DNA of 59,547 nt from Arthrobacter sp. (GCF_031179985.1 NZ_JAPSHJ010000004.1:1-59547), one strand, 5' to 3'. Counted from the first letter of the stretch, positions 1 to 12,252 are shown. The notes: a model not told the origin generated them from the letters alone. Program-made: numbers and translations.

Positions 1-2
1 TT

Positions 3-275
3 GAGGATCGTATTGTTGTCCGCCCGCTCGAAGCCGAGCAGACCACGGCTTCCGGCCTGGTCATCCCGGACTCCGCACAGGAGAAGCCGCAGGAAGGCGA
101 AGTTGTTGCAGTAGGCCCCGGCCGCTTTGACGACAACGGCAACCGCGTTCCCCTCGATGTCGCTGAAGGCGACGTCGTAATCTACTCGAAGTACGGCGGA
201 ACCGAAGTCAAGCACAGCGGCACCGAGTACCTCGTGCTGTCCGCCCGCGACGTTCTGGCGATCGTCGTTAAGTAA
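3..275 (+). CDS. groES: Co-chaperonin GroES (5'-truncated)
   Basis: This is the C-terminal 90 residues of the 10-kDa co-chaperonin that caps the GroEL ring and closes the folding chamber in the cytosol. The visible part begins at E-D-R-I-V-V-R-P and carries the family stretches [25 protein letters not shown] and [11 protein letters not shown], and it ends in [13 protein letters not shown]. Only about seven to ten N-terminal residues lie outside the window, judging from the usual length near 97. The gene is followed 82 bases later by groEL, the normal operon order. Its promoter and any CIRCE operator would be upstream of the window, so regulation by HrcA cannot be judged here. Identification is secure. 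Confidence 0.97.
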   Translation, partial: EDRIVVRPLEAEQTTASGLVIPDSAQEKPQEGEVVAVGPGRFDDNGNRVPLDVAEGDVVIYSKYGGTEVKHSGTEYLVLSARDVLAIVVK

Positions 276-282
276 CTCTTGG

Positions 283-333
283 ACCCCGCGCAGCTGACTC
301 GTCTGACTTGTCTGACGGTCAGCAGCGCGGGGT
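283..333 (+). promoter_or_regulatory. Hairpin in the groES-groEL spacer (possible attenuator)
   Basis: A nine-base arm ACCCCGCGC (283-291) is matched exactly by GCGCGGGGT (325-333). Inside it CTGAC (294-298) can pair with GTCAG (318-322), giving a long interrupted stem. The loop holds CTGAC three times (294, 303, 312). A short pyrimidine run follows, but it is not a clean U-tract. It could cause partial termination, RNA processing or stabilisation between groES and groEL. The structure is seen; the role is inferred. Confidence 0.6.
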
Positions 334-345
334 TTCTGTCTTTGA

Positions 346-1968
<1,623 letters not shown>

Positions 1969-1987
1969 CTGGACCCGCAGTTCGCAC

Positions 1988-2025
1988 AAAAAGCTCCGGC
2001 CAGGAACTCCTGGCCGGAGCTTTTT
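1988..2025. terminator. Bidirectional intrinsic terminator
   Basis: The arms at 1988-2005 and 2008-2025 are perfectly complementary around a central AC, with core AGCTCCGGCCAGGA. An A-run begins the left arm and a T-run ends the right arm, so it can stop transcription from groEL (plus) and from the small gene on the minus strand whose stop is at 2037. Confidence 0.93.
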
Positions 2026-2036
2026 GCTGTTCTCCG

Positions 2037-2327
2037 CTACTCCATTGCACCGCCGTGCATCGGATCGTCGCTGCTGTCATCGGCAGTGCTGGAACCGGTT
2101 CGGTCCGGCAGGTCCAGATCTCCGCGGGCCTCATCCATGCCAGGCTCACCGGATGGAACGTCGTAACGCTCCGGCTGGACGCCGCCTGCCTGTTCCTCGA
2201 TCAGCGCCTGCTCCTCGCTGAACCGGACCACATTGGCTTCGTCTCCGGAGTCGCCCGGGATGTCCTCACGCACCGCCGACGGGTCCGGTACAACGAATCC
2301 CTGCCCATCGTCCTGGTGTTCGCTCAT
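2037..2327 (-). CDS. Small acidic protein of unknown function
   Basis: A 96-residue protein I do not recognise. It has no membrane segment or signal peptide and is rich in Asp, Glu, Gly and Pro, with few Lys and no Cys. Central text such as VRFSEEQALIEEQ suggests one amphipathic helix inside an otherwise disordered chain. I chose the ATG at 2327 because AAAGGA lies seven bases upstream on the minus strand; an ATG 24 bases further upstream lacks such a site. The gene converges on groEL and shares its terminator. It is likely real, judging by the ribosome site and codon use, but no function can be assigned. A stress-related role from the groEL neighbourhood would be speculation. Confidence 0.65.
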   Translation of the reverse strand: MSEHQDDGQGFVVPDPSAVREDIPGDSGDEANVVRFSEEQALIEEQAGGVQPERYDVPSGEPGMDEARGDLDLPDRTGSSTADDSSDDPMHGGAME

Positions 2328-2553
2328 CAGTTGATCCTTTCTGAATATCACTTCTTTCGCAGATACTAAGCCTACTTTCTATAGCTGATTCCATAAACTT
2401 CATGCCCGGGATTCCTTAAGAAACGTTTTGTCTTTTCCCAGAAAAACTGAACTAATGGTTCCCGGGGCAAGCCGGCCCATGCTGCCGATTAGTACTAAAG
2501 ATCACGAATCGGTAACATGGATGTTTTGATTAGGCGCTCTGAAGGGTTTTTCT

Positions 2554-4596
2554 GTGTCTGTTGCGAGAACCGTGATGCCGCCACGCCGTCAAAGCGGTGT
2601 CCCGGACGTGCGTCGAAAATCTAATTTCCGCCCGGAAATACAAGGCCTGCGGTCGTTGGCAGTGCTCATGGTGGTCAGCTACCACGTGTGGTTCGGCCGG
2701 GTTTCGGGTGGTGTTGATGTCTTCTTGCTCATCTCAGCCTTCCTGATGGCGCTTCAGTTCGTGGCACGGTACGAACAACGGGTTCCCGTAAGCCTCCTCA
2801 AGCACTGGCTGCACCTTTTCCGCAGGCTTCTCCCGGCTGCTGTGACAGTCATTGTCGTGACCCTGGTGGCCACCTTTCTGCTCCTTCCCCGTACAAGGTG
2901 GCTGGATATCATCCAGCAGGGCTGGGCTTCGTTGTCCTACACGGAGAACTGGCTGCTTCAGAGCCAGGCTGTGGATTACTACGCGACCGACCACAGCATC
3001 GCCAGCCCCCTTCAGCATTTCTGGTCGCTGTCCATCCAAGGGCAGGTCTTCATTCTTTGGCCGCTGATCTTTGTCTCCATGGCCTGGCTGGCCAAGAGGT
3101 ACCGGCTGCACTACCGCCCTCTTCTTGTTTATGTCTTCGGCGCCGTTTTTGTGGTTTCGCTCGCGTATTCGATTCACTTCACCGCCACCAACCAGGCGCA
3201 GGCCTACTTTGACACGTGGGCCCGCCTGTGGGAGTTCGCACTGGGGACGCTTGTGGCCCTCATCCTCCCCGGCCTGCGCCTGCCCCGGAAGGTCCGGATT
3301 GTGCTGGGCTGGCTGGGCATTATTGCCATGCTGGCCTGCGGCATCCTTCTCAACGTCCAGGCCGCCTTTCCCGGTGTGGCAGCACTTTGGCCAACCCTCG
3401 CTGCAGCCTGTGTCATTGCTGCCGGCCAAACCGGCAGCGTCCTTGGCGTGGACAGGATTCTCAGTTCAAAGCTGCTGGTCAGGCTAGGGGATAACTCCTA
3501 CGCCTTGTACCTCTGGCATTGGCCCCTGCTTGTCATCGGGCTGGCCTGGAGCGGCAAGGAGCATGCGGGTTGGCTTTCGGGTACCGTCATCATTGGCGCC
3601 TCGATGGTTCTCGCGTACCTCACCACCCGTTTCCTCGAAAAGCCGTGGCGGGAATGGAAGTGGCCGGAAGTCAACAAGCGCCGTTCCCTCGTTGCCGTGG
3701 CGCTGTCCCTGGTGGTTGCGGCCACCCCGCTCGGTGCAGCAAGGATTGGTCTTCAGATGGAGGCTGATGCAGCGCTTGCCCAAGCTGTGTACAACAATCC
3801 CGGAGCCAAAAGCCTTGAGCCCGGCTACGTGGACAGGGCTGCGGCCGACGCCGTCCAGCTGCCGGATCTTGCCACCGTGGGAAGTGACTGGGCAGACTAT
3901 CCGGGCGGATGTGACAAGTTTCACGATCCGCAGGGGATCAAATGCAACAACGGCGTGACCGAATCGCCGCGAAAGACCATTGTCATCTGGGGAAGCTCCC
4001 ACGCAGGAGTGTGGGGGACTCCCGTCATGGAAATGGCAAAAAAGCACAACTGGGCAGTGGTGGCCTTCCTCAAGTCGATGTGCCCCATCACTGACGGTAC
4101 CGACACCACCGTTCCCGAAGACTGCGCGGCCTTCAACAAGGCCGCCTCTGATGAAATCATCAAGATGAAACCGGACCTCGTCTTCACCACCAGCACCCGG
4201 CTGGGGCGCGGTGACGATCGCACTGAATATCTGGATCCGAGCTGGGCAAAGATGCTGGAACCGGTTGGTGCCGCCGGAATTCCTGTCATGGGTGTACGTG
4301 ACACTCCGCGGTTCCCGGCTTCGGTCCCGGAGTGCATCACCAAGAATGCCCAGGACGAACAGACGTGCGGGATTCCGAAGTCCGAGGCGTACAGCGGGGA
4401 GTCACCCGCAAGCCAGTACAGTCAGATCCACAACCTTGATCTGTCCGACTACTTCTGTCCCAACGGATTCTGCCCTGCGGTCATCGGAAACATCGTCGTC
4501 TATCTTGACGACAACCATCCGACGGCCACCTACATGAAGACCCTGGTTCCCGCTTTTGAGGAGCGTTTCGGCGCACTGACCGGCTGGGACATCTGA
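2554..4596 (+). CDS. Acyltransferase-3 / SGNH fusion membrane protein (copy 1)
   Basis: Membrane O-acyltransferase of the AT3 family fused to a C-terminal SGNH domain (OafB-like layout), 680 residues. The AT3 part (about residues 25-400) opens with FRPEIQGLRSLAVLMVVSYH, including the conserved R and H, and has about ten hydrophobic segments with the LQHFWSLSIQGQ and YALYLWHWPLL signatures. The SGNH part (about 450-680) has block I as WGSSHAGVWG and block V as DDNHPTATY. The usual GDSH is GSSH here, unlike copy 2. Such enzymes move acetyl or other acyl groups onto envelope polysaccharide or peptidoglycan. The substrate is unknown. GTG start with GAAGGG upstream. Its stop overlaps the start of copy 2 by one base, so the two are translationally coupled. 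Confidence 0.9.
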   Translation: MSVARTVMPPRRQSGVPDVRRKSNFRPEIQGLRSLAVLMVVSYHVWFGRVSGGVDVFLLISAFLMALQFVARYEQRVPVSLLKHWLHLFRRLLPAAVTVIVVTLVATFLLLPRTRWLDIIQQGWASLSYTENWLLQSQAVDYYATDHSIASPLQHFWSLSIQGQVFILWPLIFVSMAWLAKRYRLHYRPLLVYVFGAVFVVSLAYSIHFTATNQAQAYFDTWARLWEFALGTLVALILPGLRLPRKVRIVLGWLGIIAMLACGILLNVQAAFPGVAALWPTLAAACVIAAGQTGSVLGVDRILSSKLLVRLGDNSYALYLWHWPLLVIGLAWSGKEHAGWLSGTVIIGASMVLAYLTTRFLEKPWREWKWPEVNKRRSLVAVALSLVVAATPLGAARIGLQMEADAALAQAVYNNPGAKSLEPGYVDRAAADAVQLPDLATVGSDWADYPGGCDKFHDPQGIKCNNGVTESPRKTIVIWGSSHAGVWGTPVMEMAKKHNWAVVAFLKSMCPITDGTDTTVPEDCAAFNKAASDEIIKMKPDLVFTTSTRLGRGDDRTEYLDPSWAKMLEPVGAAGIPVMGVRDTPRFPASVPECITKNAQDEQTCGIPKSEAYSGESPASQYSQIHNLDLSDYFCPNGFCPAVIGNIVVYLDDNHPTATYMKTLVPAFEERFGALTGWDI

Positions 4597-6665
4597 TGAC
4601 GGCGGTCTCAACGAACACCATCAAGAACGACGCCGGCGCAGCCAGGCCTGCTCACGGCAGCGCGCACTTCCTTCCCGAAGTGCAGGGACTTCGTGCGCTG
4701 GCCGTGCTGATGGTGGTCACCTATCACGTGTGGCTAGGCCGGGTCTCCGGAGGCGTTGATGTTTTCCTTCTCATATCCGCGTTCCTGCTGACCCTTTCCT
4801 TTGCCCGTAAGGCGGAGGCCAGGAAGCCCCTGCGGCTGGTCAGTTACTGGCTGCACCTTTTCAAACGGTTGCTGCCGGCCGCCGTCGTTGTCATTCTGGG
4901 CGTACTGATCGGAACCTGGGCAATTCTTCCGCCCGGGCGCTGGCCCGACGTGCTTGATCAGGCGTGGGCGTCGCTGCTGTACCGGCAGAACTGGATGCTG
5001 GCTGACACCGCCATTGACTACTACGCGCAGGACCACGCCGCCGCGAGTCCGCTTCAGCACTTCTGGTCGCTATCCATCCAAGGCCAGGTTTTTATCCTCT
5101 GGCCACTGATATTTGCCGGCGCGGCAATTCTGCACCGCCCCATTCTTCGTCGTACAGGGATCTCCTACCGGCTGCTGCTGGCGGTAGCGTTCGGAGCTAT
5201 TTTCGCCGTCTCGCTCGCCTTCTCCATCCAGCAGACTGCCACCAACCAGGCCTACGCCTACTTCGACACTCGGACGCGCTTATGGGAGTTCGCACTGGGC
5301 TCCCTGCTTGCCCTGGCCCTTCCGTTCATAAAACCCGGCAAGCTCCTGAGGGCCGTCCTCGGCTGGACGGGGCTCATCGCCATGATTTCCTGTGGCCTGC
5401 TGCTTACCGTGGAGAGATCCTTCCCCGGCTTCGCGGCCTTGTGGCCCACGCTATCGGCCGCTGCCATCATCGTGGCCGGCCAGAGCGGCAGCCGTGTGGG
5501 GGTCGACCGCCTGCTCAGCTGGAAGCCGTTGGTCGCGCTGGGAAACAACTCTTACGCGCTCTATCTTTGGCACTGGCCTGTGCTGGTGTTCGTCCTCGCC
5601 CAATTAGGCATCTCAACACCGAGTCTTGGCCAGGGCCTCGCGATCCTGGCGGCATCGCTGGTGCTTGCAGTGCTCACGACCCGCTTTGTTGAAACACCGT
5701 TGCGGCTGTGGCACTGGCCCGAACGCAAAACCTGGCGGACCGCCGTCATCGTGATGGCTTGTGGAGCTCTTCTCGCCGGGCCGGTGTCCCTCTGGCAGAC
5801 GCGGCTCACGGCGGAAGAGGCCGCTGCCGCCGCTCAGCCCAGGGATCTGACGCCCGGTGCCATGGCCCTCACTCCGGGGAATGAGGGAAAGCCGGCTCCG
5901 GAGGCCACCGTTATTCCAGCGCCCGTGGCCATGAAGGATGAATGGGCGAGCCTGGAGGGGCCATGCACCGGCACCAATGTCCCGGACGACCCACTCCTTT
6001 CCTCTTGCAGCGAGCTTTCGAAACCGGACGTTGTCACGAAGCGCATCGTCGTTCTTGGGGATTCCCATGCGCAGCAGTACATGGCCGCCCTTGGCCCGAT
6101 CGCCAAGCAGCGCGGCTGGGAAGTGGTCACGCTGTTGCTGGGGAACTGCAGGTTCGGTGCGGAGACTGCGGACCGCGTGGCGGAGTGCAATGCCTTCAAC
6201 ATGGCCAGTTCCAAGTACGTGATGCAGCACCGACCGGATGCCGTCTTCACGGTAGCGTCCCTGACGCACAAGGAGGCGCCCTTCGAAACCGAGGTCCCGG
6301 GCTACGTGGACGGAATCCGGCCATTCACGGACGCCGGCATTGATGTGGTGGGAATCCGGGACAATCCAAGGTTCACCATCAACATGCCCGAATGCGTCCA
6401 GAAGAAGGGTGCGTCGGCGCCGGAGTGCAATCCGCTGCTGGCCGAGTCCCTGGCGGCATCGTCGCCTTTGGACGACTACAAGGGAACGGTGGACCGGCTC
6501 TACCTCATGGATATGAGCGACTTCATCTGTGCCGCTGGAATCTGCCCTGCTGTGGTGGGAAATGTGTACGTCTACAAGGACGACAACCACCTCACCAAAA
6601 CCTATGTCCAAAGCATGATTCCCATGTTTGAGCAACGGCTCCTCGCGGCGACGGGCTGGAAATAG
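4596..6665 (+). CDS. Acyltransferase-3 / SGNH fusion membrane protein (copy 2)
   Basis: Tandem paralogue of the preceding gene, 689 residues. The AT3 domain starts with FLPEVQGLRALAVLMVVTYH and keeps LQHFWSLSIQGQ and YALYLWHWPVL. A Pro/Ala-rich linker (about residues 415-450) leads to the SGNH domain with a canonical GDSHAQQY block I and a DDNHLTKTY block V carrying the catalytic Asp and His. The long identical stretches shared with copy 1 indicate local duplication, while the linkers and active-site surroundings have diverged. That suggests two related acceptors or positions on one envelope glycan. ATG overlaps the upstream TGA by one base, so expression depends on the upstream gene. No glycosyltransferases are nearby to reveal the substrate. 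Confidence 0.9.
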   Translation: MTAVSTNTIKNDAGAARPAHGSAHFLPEVQGLRALAVLMVVTYHVWLGRVSGGVDVFLLISAFLLTLSFARKAEARKPLRLVSYWLHLFKRLLPAAVVVILGVLIGTWAILPPGRWPDVLDQAWASLLYRQNWMLADTAIDYYAQDHAAASPLQHFWSLSIQGQVFILWPLIFAGAAILHRPILRRTGISYRLLLAVAFGAIFAVSLAFSIQQTATNQAYAYFDTRTRLWEFALGSLLALALPFIKPGKLLRAVLGWTGLIAMISCGLLLTVERSFPGFAALWPTLSAAAIIVAGQSGSRVGVDRLLSWKPLVALGNNSYALYLWHWPVLVFVLAQLGISTPSLGQGLAILAASLVLAVLTTRFVETPLRLWHWPERKTWRTAVIVMACGALLAGPVSLWQTRLTAEEAAAAAQPRDLTPGAMALTPGNEGKPAPEATVIPAPVAMKDEWASLEGPCTGTNVPDDPLLSSCSELSKPDVVTKRIVVLGDSHAQQYMAALGPIAKQRGWEVVTLLLGNCRFGAETADRVAECNAFNMASSKYVMQHRPDAVFTVASLTHKEAPFETEVPGYVDGIRPFTDAGIDVVGIRDNPRFTINMPECVQKKGASAPECNPLLAESLAASSPLDDYKGTVDRLYLMDMSDFICAAGICPAVVGNVYVYKDDNHLTKTYVQSMIPMFEQRLLAATGWK

Positions 6666-6741
6666 GCCGAAGTCTGCCGGATGGGGACGGTGCCGTTGCT
6701 CACATTGGGCTCACGGAATATGGGGATCGCCGTGGAGGTTC

Positions 6742-8381
<1,640 letters not shown>

Positions 8382-8479
8382 GCCCGAGCTGCATTTGGGG
8401 GGAGTCCTCCCCATCCTGAGTTGAGTCATCCGCATGTATATTCGATGGAGTTATCTCTGTTGATTGGTGGGGGACCAAC

Positions 8480-9850
8480 ATGTCGGATGGATTTTATGGA
8501 GCGGACCTTGTCCAGCTGAAGCAGCTCGCGTCCGCTATGGACGCGGCCGGCAATAGACTGCAGTCCCAGCTGATCGGCTTGGACTCCAGTGTTTCGGTTA
8601 CGCCATGGCCTGGCCCGGATGCCGACAAGTTCCGGCAGGACTGGCTAGCCAGCCACAGCCGCCTCCTGAGGGGCGCAGTGGCCTTTCTCCACAATGCGTC
8701 CAAGGAGCTGAGCCGCAACGCGGAAGAGCAGGAACTTGCCAGTTTTGCAGGAGGGGGCAGCCTTCCGGCGAGTGTAATCAGCGTTCCAGGGCTTCCGCTG
8801 GGAGAGTCCCCGACGCCGAGACCCGACGATATTGAGGGTAAGTCGGCGGTGGACATCAAGGGTTGGTGGGAGGCGCTGCCGGCTGACCAGCGTCAGGCCT
8901 TCATGCGTGAGTATCCGGTTGAGGCCGGCAACACCAACGGGATCCCGTTCAACGACCGGGTGGAGGCGAACAAGATTAACGCCCAGAACCGGATTGACTG
9001 GCTTAAGGAACACGATCCGGAACCGCAGTTCAATCGACTCAGAATGGACGTGGGCTACCCTGGCCGTTTCGCGGCCGAGCATGATGCTTGGGAGCAGCGC
9101 CAGTCGGGGCACGACTATCTGCAGAGTGTGGTTGACGGAGACGTCAAGTTGGCGGCATACGATCTTGGGAACAACTCAATCGTGGAGATGATCGGTGAGT
9201 ACAAAGCCGGAACTTCAACAATAATTACCTACGTTCCTGGCACTCTCACAAATGAAGCCTCGTTCTACGGCGGCAATCCACAGTCCGTATCAAGGATGCT
9301 GGTAGACGCGGATAAGTCCGGTGGCACGGTGGCATTTGTCTACAAGGGAAGCGACTTCCCCGACGGAGATCCCCTGGAAGCTTTCGTGGGGGAGGCCAAG
9401 AACGATGAGTTTGTCGCAGGCTCGTCGCCGGTCCTGAAGGACTTCCAGGCGGCGGTGGATCTGGAGAAACCTTCAGTGGCCCAAACAGTGGGAATCGGTC
9501 ACAGTTGGGGCGCACGAAACCTGATGGGCTCGGAAACCAATGGGGCCCGCTACGACAAATTGATCGCTTTATCGGGCGCTGCCATGCCGCCCGGCTGGGT
9601 TGCCGACCCAGCTACGGATTACTCGACTTACACCTATCCCGACATCTTGCTGACAGCCGAGGCTAACGGCCTCGCGGGTGAGAACTTCCCCATGAAGGAT
9701 CCGGCTTTTGAGAAGCATCTCTACTCGCCTCCCGGCGACGACGACTGGAGGGATCATCTCAGCGGTGACAACCACACGCTCATTGCAACGGCGGGTTCTG
9801 AGAATGACATCGCGATGAGAGATGTGCGGAAGGAAATCTTCAGTGACTGA
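8480..9850 (+). CDS. WXG-like / DUF1023 alpha/beta-hydrolase, possible type VII-type effector
   Basis: 456-residue protein. Residues 1-90 form a helical WXG100-like module (LVQLKQLASAMDAAGNRLQ, then a helix turn around TPWPGPDADKF, a variant of the W-x-G turn). Residues about 120-456 resemble the DUF1023 alpha/beta-hydrolase family of actinobacteria: WWEALPADQRQAF, GIPFNDRVEANKIN, and a nucleophile elbow GHSWG with Ser342. A late His in SGDNHTLIATAG could complete the triad. The substrate is unknown; the family is thought to be esterase or lipase-like. The WXG-type front end suggests export by a type VII system, which is not encoded here. It overlaps the next lipoprotein gene by eight bases. 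GGGGGA lies upstream of the ATG, and a TATATT box sits near 8436-8441. Confidence 0.75.
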   Translation: MSDGFYGADLVQLKQLASAMDAAGNRLQSQLIGLDSSVSVTPWPGPDADKFRQDWLASHSRLLRGAVAFLHNASKELSRNAEEQELASFAGGGSLPASVISVPGLPLGESPTPRPDDIEGKSAVDIKGWWEALPADQRQAFMREYPVEAGNTNGIPFNDRVEANKINAQNRIDWLKEHDPEPQFNRLRMDVGYPGRFAAEHDAWEQRQSGHDYLQSVVDGDVKLAAYDLGNNSIVEMIGEYKAGTSTIITYVPGTLTNEASFYGGNPQSVSRMLVDADKSGGTVAFVYKGSDFPDGDPLEAFVGEAKNDEFVAGSSPVLKDFQAAVDLEKPSVAQTVGIGHSWGARNLMGSETNGARYDKLIALSGAAMPPGWVADPATDYSTYTYPDILLTAEANGLAGENFPMKDPAFEKHLYSPPGDDDWRDHLSGDNHTLIATAGSENDIAMRDVRKEIFSD

Positions 9851-10364
9851 CAAATACAGGGCAAGCATCGCGGCGTGGCTGCGTGCACTTGCAGCCCTCA
9901 GCTTGGCCGTCGGCTTGGCGTCATGTGGACCAACAGGAGAGAGTAAGCAGATGCCCGGTGAAATCACTCTGGAAGAGGCAAAAAGCAAGCTGCTGACTTT
10001 ACAGCACAAAATTATCGAGATGGTGCCCGCGGACTTGGTCATTTCCGTGTTCGAGAATGAGACTTCGAGCCTCATGCCATGCACAGGAGACCAGAAGAAG
10101 TGGAACGGTACAGGTCAGGTTGAACTCCGTCCAGGCCTGGATAGAACGACATTTCTGGATGACGTACGGGATATGGTGCTGAATGAGCCAGGCTGGACAG
10201 CGAACGATGGCGCCGACGGTGACGGTGCGCGCCATGTGGACATCCGCCATGACGACGGTACTCACCTTGTCGTTGGCATCTGGGACGGGCCAGAAAGCCT
10301 GCAGATCGATAGCTTCAGCGCCTGCTTCGACCTCCCCGAATACCAGTACGGCACAGAGTACTAG
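9843..10364 (+). CDS. Lipoprotein coupled to the DUF1023 hydrolase
   Basis: 173-residue predicted lipoprotein. The signal is TDKYRASIAAW, then a hydrophobic run ending in the lipobox VGLASC with lipidation at Cys28. The mature part is a small alpha/beta-looking domain (LEEAKSKLLTLQHKIIEMV, later VELRPGLDRTTFLDDVRD and ARHVDIRHDD) with a single Cys pair (Cys near MPCTG and SACFDLP). I recognise no named family. I chose the GTG at 9843 because AGGAAA lies at 9831-9836 and because this start keeps a normal signal peptide; an in-frame ATG 21 bases upstream would add seven residues. The eight-base overlap with the hydrolase gene means coupled translation. An immunity or partner role is a hypothesis only. 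Confidence 0.75.
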   Translation: MTDKYRASIAAWLRALAALSLAVGLASCGPTGESKQMPGEITLEEAKSKLLTLQHKIIEMVPADLVISVFENETSSLMPCTGDQKKWNGTGQVELRPGLDRTTFLDDVRDMVLNEPGWTANDGADGDGARHVDIRHDDGTHLVVGIWDGPESLQIDSFSACFDLPEYQYGTEY

Positions 10365-10392
10365 CCGTTACCCAGCTCTCCCTCTCCGGAAC

Positions 10393-10398
10393 TAGGCT
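10393..10398 (+). promoter_or_regulatory. -10 box TAGGCT, leaderless start of ABC gene
   Basis: TAGGCT is followed by six bases and then the ATG at 10405, the spacing expected if transcription begins at the start codon. There is no ribosome-binding site. Confidence 0.65.
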
Positions 10399-10404
10399 GG
10401 GGAC

Positions 10405-12252
10405 ATGTCTGAACCACGCCATCCGCCCGAACTGAGTTCCAAAAGGGAACCTCAGCGGAGGCTGGCGGTGAGGCCGTACGCCCAGGCAGTGGCACAGGTT
10501 CTCCGGGTCAGTTTTCAGGCCTCGCCGGTCGCTGTCGTTATGAAAGTGGCAGGCTCGCTGATCTCGGCGCTTCTTCCCCTGGTGACAACGTACTTCGCGG
10601 CGCTCACCACAACAGCCCTGGCCGCGGCTTACGCCGGTGACCCGGCTGCAGGCCAGCAGGCCATCGTTTATGTCATCATCACGGCAGCCCTGGGTTTGTT
10701 TTGGGGCGCCTTCAGCAGCGTGGACCGCTACATCCAGCAGCTTATGAGTTTCAAGGTCGGCGCTATCGTCGGTGACCTCATGTACGAGCGGTTCCTGGCC
10801 CTCGAATTCTGGCGCTATGACGACAAAGAAACGGTCGATCTCTACGACCGCGCCAAGCGGTTTTCTGACTCCTATGCCCGGGTTTTGGACAGGATCGCGG
10901 CGATCTTCACCCAACTGGTTTCTGTCATCCTGGCCATCGGAGCACTGCTCCTTGTCAGCTGGTGGATAGCAGTGATCGTGCTGGTGGCGATCGTTCCCAG
11001 CGTGTACCTGCAGTTCAAGCTCTCCCGGGAGCAGATCGCGCACTGGAACACGCAGGTCGATTCCCGCCGGCAGCGCCGCATGATTGAAAACAACCTGCTG
11101 CGCCCCCAGCACATTGCAGAGATGAGGCTCTACGGGATCGTGCGGTACCTGATGGATCTCCGTTCCAGGCTGAGGGATGCGGACGAACGCCGTCGTCTGG
11201 ATTTCCAGAAGCGGTACATCCCCAGGCAGTTGGCCGCCGATGCTCTCCAGTACGGTGCGGAGGTGGTCTCGCTCATCTGGGTGGTGGGCCAGATCATCGC
11301 CCGGGCCCAGCCGGTGGGGCAGTTCCTTTACGTCCAGCAGATTGTCAGCCGGGCTTTGTCGACGGCCAACAACCTCGTCTCATCGCTGAGCTCAATCGAT
11401 GAGGATCTGGCCAACCTCAAGGACTACGAGCAGTTTATGGCGCTGCCGGTCCATTCCGAACATGCCCCGCCCCTGCTCCAGGCACCGCGGGAGGTGGAGC
11501 TCCGAGACATCCGCTTCACCTACACCGGGAGCGAAATCGAAGTCATCCGTGGCATCTCCATGACCATCCAGGAGGGGCAGCACATCGCCATCGTCGGCGA
11601 GAACGGGGCGGGAAAGTCCACTCTGATCCGCATCCTGGCCGGACTCTACCAGCCGGATTCGGGGCAGGTAATGCTCGACGGCGTCGACCTCGCCGCAGTC
11701 GACGTCACCTCCTGGCACCGGCACCTTGCCGTATTGAGCCAGGAGTTCCTGAAGTATGAATTCGCGACGGCGGCGGAGAACATCTACTTCGGGGATGTCC
11801 ACTCGTCCCGCGACGATAACCGGATCCGCAAGGCAGCAGCGGATGCTGAAGCGCTGGAGTTCATCAGCAAGCTCCCCAATGGCCTGGACAATCACGTCAG
11901 CAACTGGATGGAGGATCCGCGCGGACGGAAGGGGAGCGGGCTCTCCGGCGGCCAATGGCAGCGGCTGGCGATGGCCCGGAACTTCTACCGCAACGCCTCT
12001 GTCATGGTGATGGATGAGCCCACATCGGCGATTGACGCCCTGGCGGAGCACCGGATCTTCTCCCGCCTGTTTGCAGAGCGCAGCAGCACCATCATCGCCA
12101 TCAGCCACCGACTGGCCACCATTGAAAAGGCTGATGTTGTGTACATGCTGGAGGACGGAGAAATCGTGGAACAGGGCACCCATAAGGAACTGGTGGCGCT
12201 GCGAGGCCGCTACTTCCGGATGTTCGAATCCCAGCTCAGCCTCGACGTTTAG
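10405..12252 (+). CDS. ABC exporter, fused permease-ATPase half-transporter
   Basis: 615-residue type IV (exporter-fold) half-transporter that would act as a dimer in the membrane. Residues about 30-330 hold five or six hydrophobic segments; residues about 360-610 are the nucleotide-binding domain. Walker A is GENGAGKSTLIRIL, the signature is LSGGQWQRLAMAR, Walker B is SVMVMDEPTSAID, and the switch His is in AISHRLATI. Substrate is not predictable. The family includes bacteriocin, lipid and drug exporters, and no biosynthetic partner lies beside it. It appears monocistronic: a leaderless-type box precedes it, and its stop overlaps an oppositely oriented small reading frame. A 17-bp hairpin about 130 bases downstream separates it from the subtilase gene. 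Confidence 0.9.
   Translation: MSEPRHPPELSSKREPQRRLAVRPYAQAVAQVLRVSFQASPVAVVMKVAGSLISALLPLVTTYFAALTTTALAAAYAGDPAAGQQAIVYVIITAALGLFWGAFSSVDRYIQQLMSFKVGAIVGDLMYERFLALEFWRYDDKETVDLYDRAKRFSDSYARVLDRIAAIFTQLVSVILAIGALLLVSWWIAVIVLVAIVPSVYLQFKLSREQIAHWNTQVDSRRQRRMIENNLLRPQHIAEMRLYGIVRYLMDLRSRLRDADERRRLDFQKRYIPRQLAADALQYGAEVVSLIWVVGQIIARAQPVGQFLYVQQIVSRALSTANNLVSSLSSIDEDLANLKDYEQFMALPVHSEHAPPLLQAPREVELRDIRFTYTGSEIEVIRGISMTIQEGQHIAIVGENGAGKSTLIRILAGLYQPDSGQVMLDGVDLAAVDVTSWHRHLAVLSQEFLKYEFATAAENIYFGDVHSSRDDNRIRKAAADAEALEFISKLPNGLDNHVSNWMEDPRGRKGSGLSGGQWQRLAMARNFYRNASVMVMDEPTSAIDALAEHRIFSRLFAERSSTIIAISHRLATIEKADVVYMLEDGEIVEQGTHKELVALRGRYFRMFESQLSLDV

Noticed and set aside
2734..3429. Long minus-strand frames within the acyltransferase genes
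   Set aside because: They fall in antisense of conserved AT3 motifs and have no ribosome sites; treated as shadows, like those at 5613-6635.
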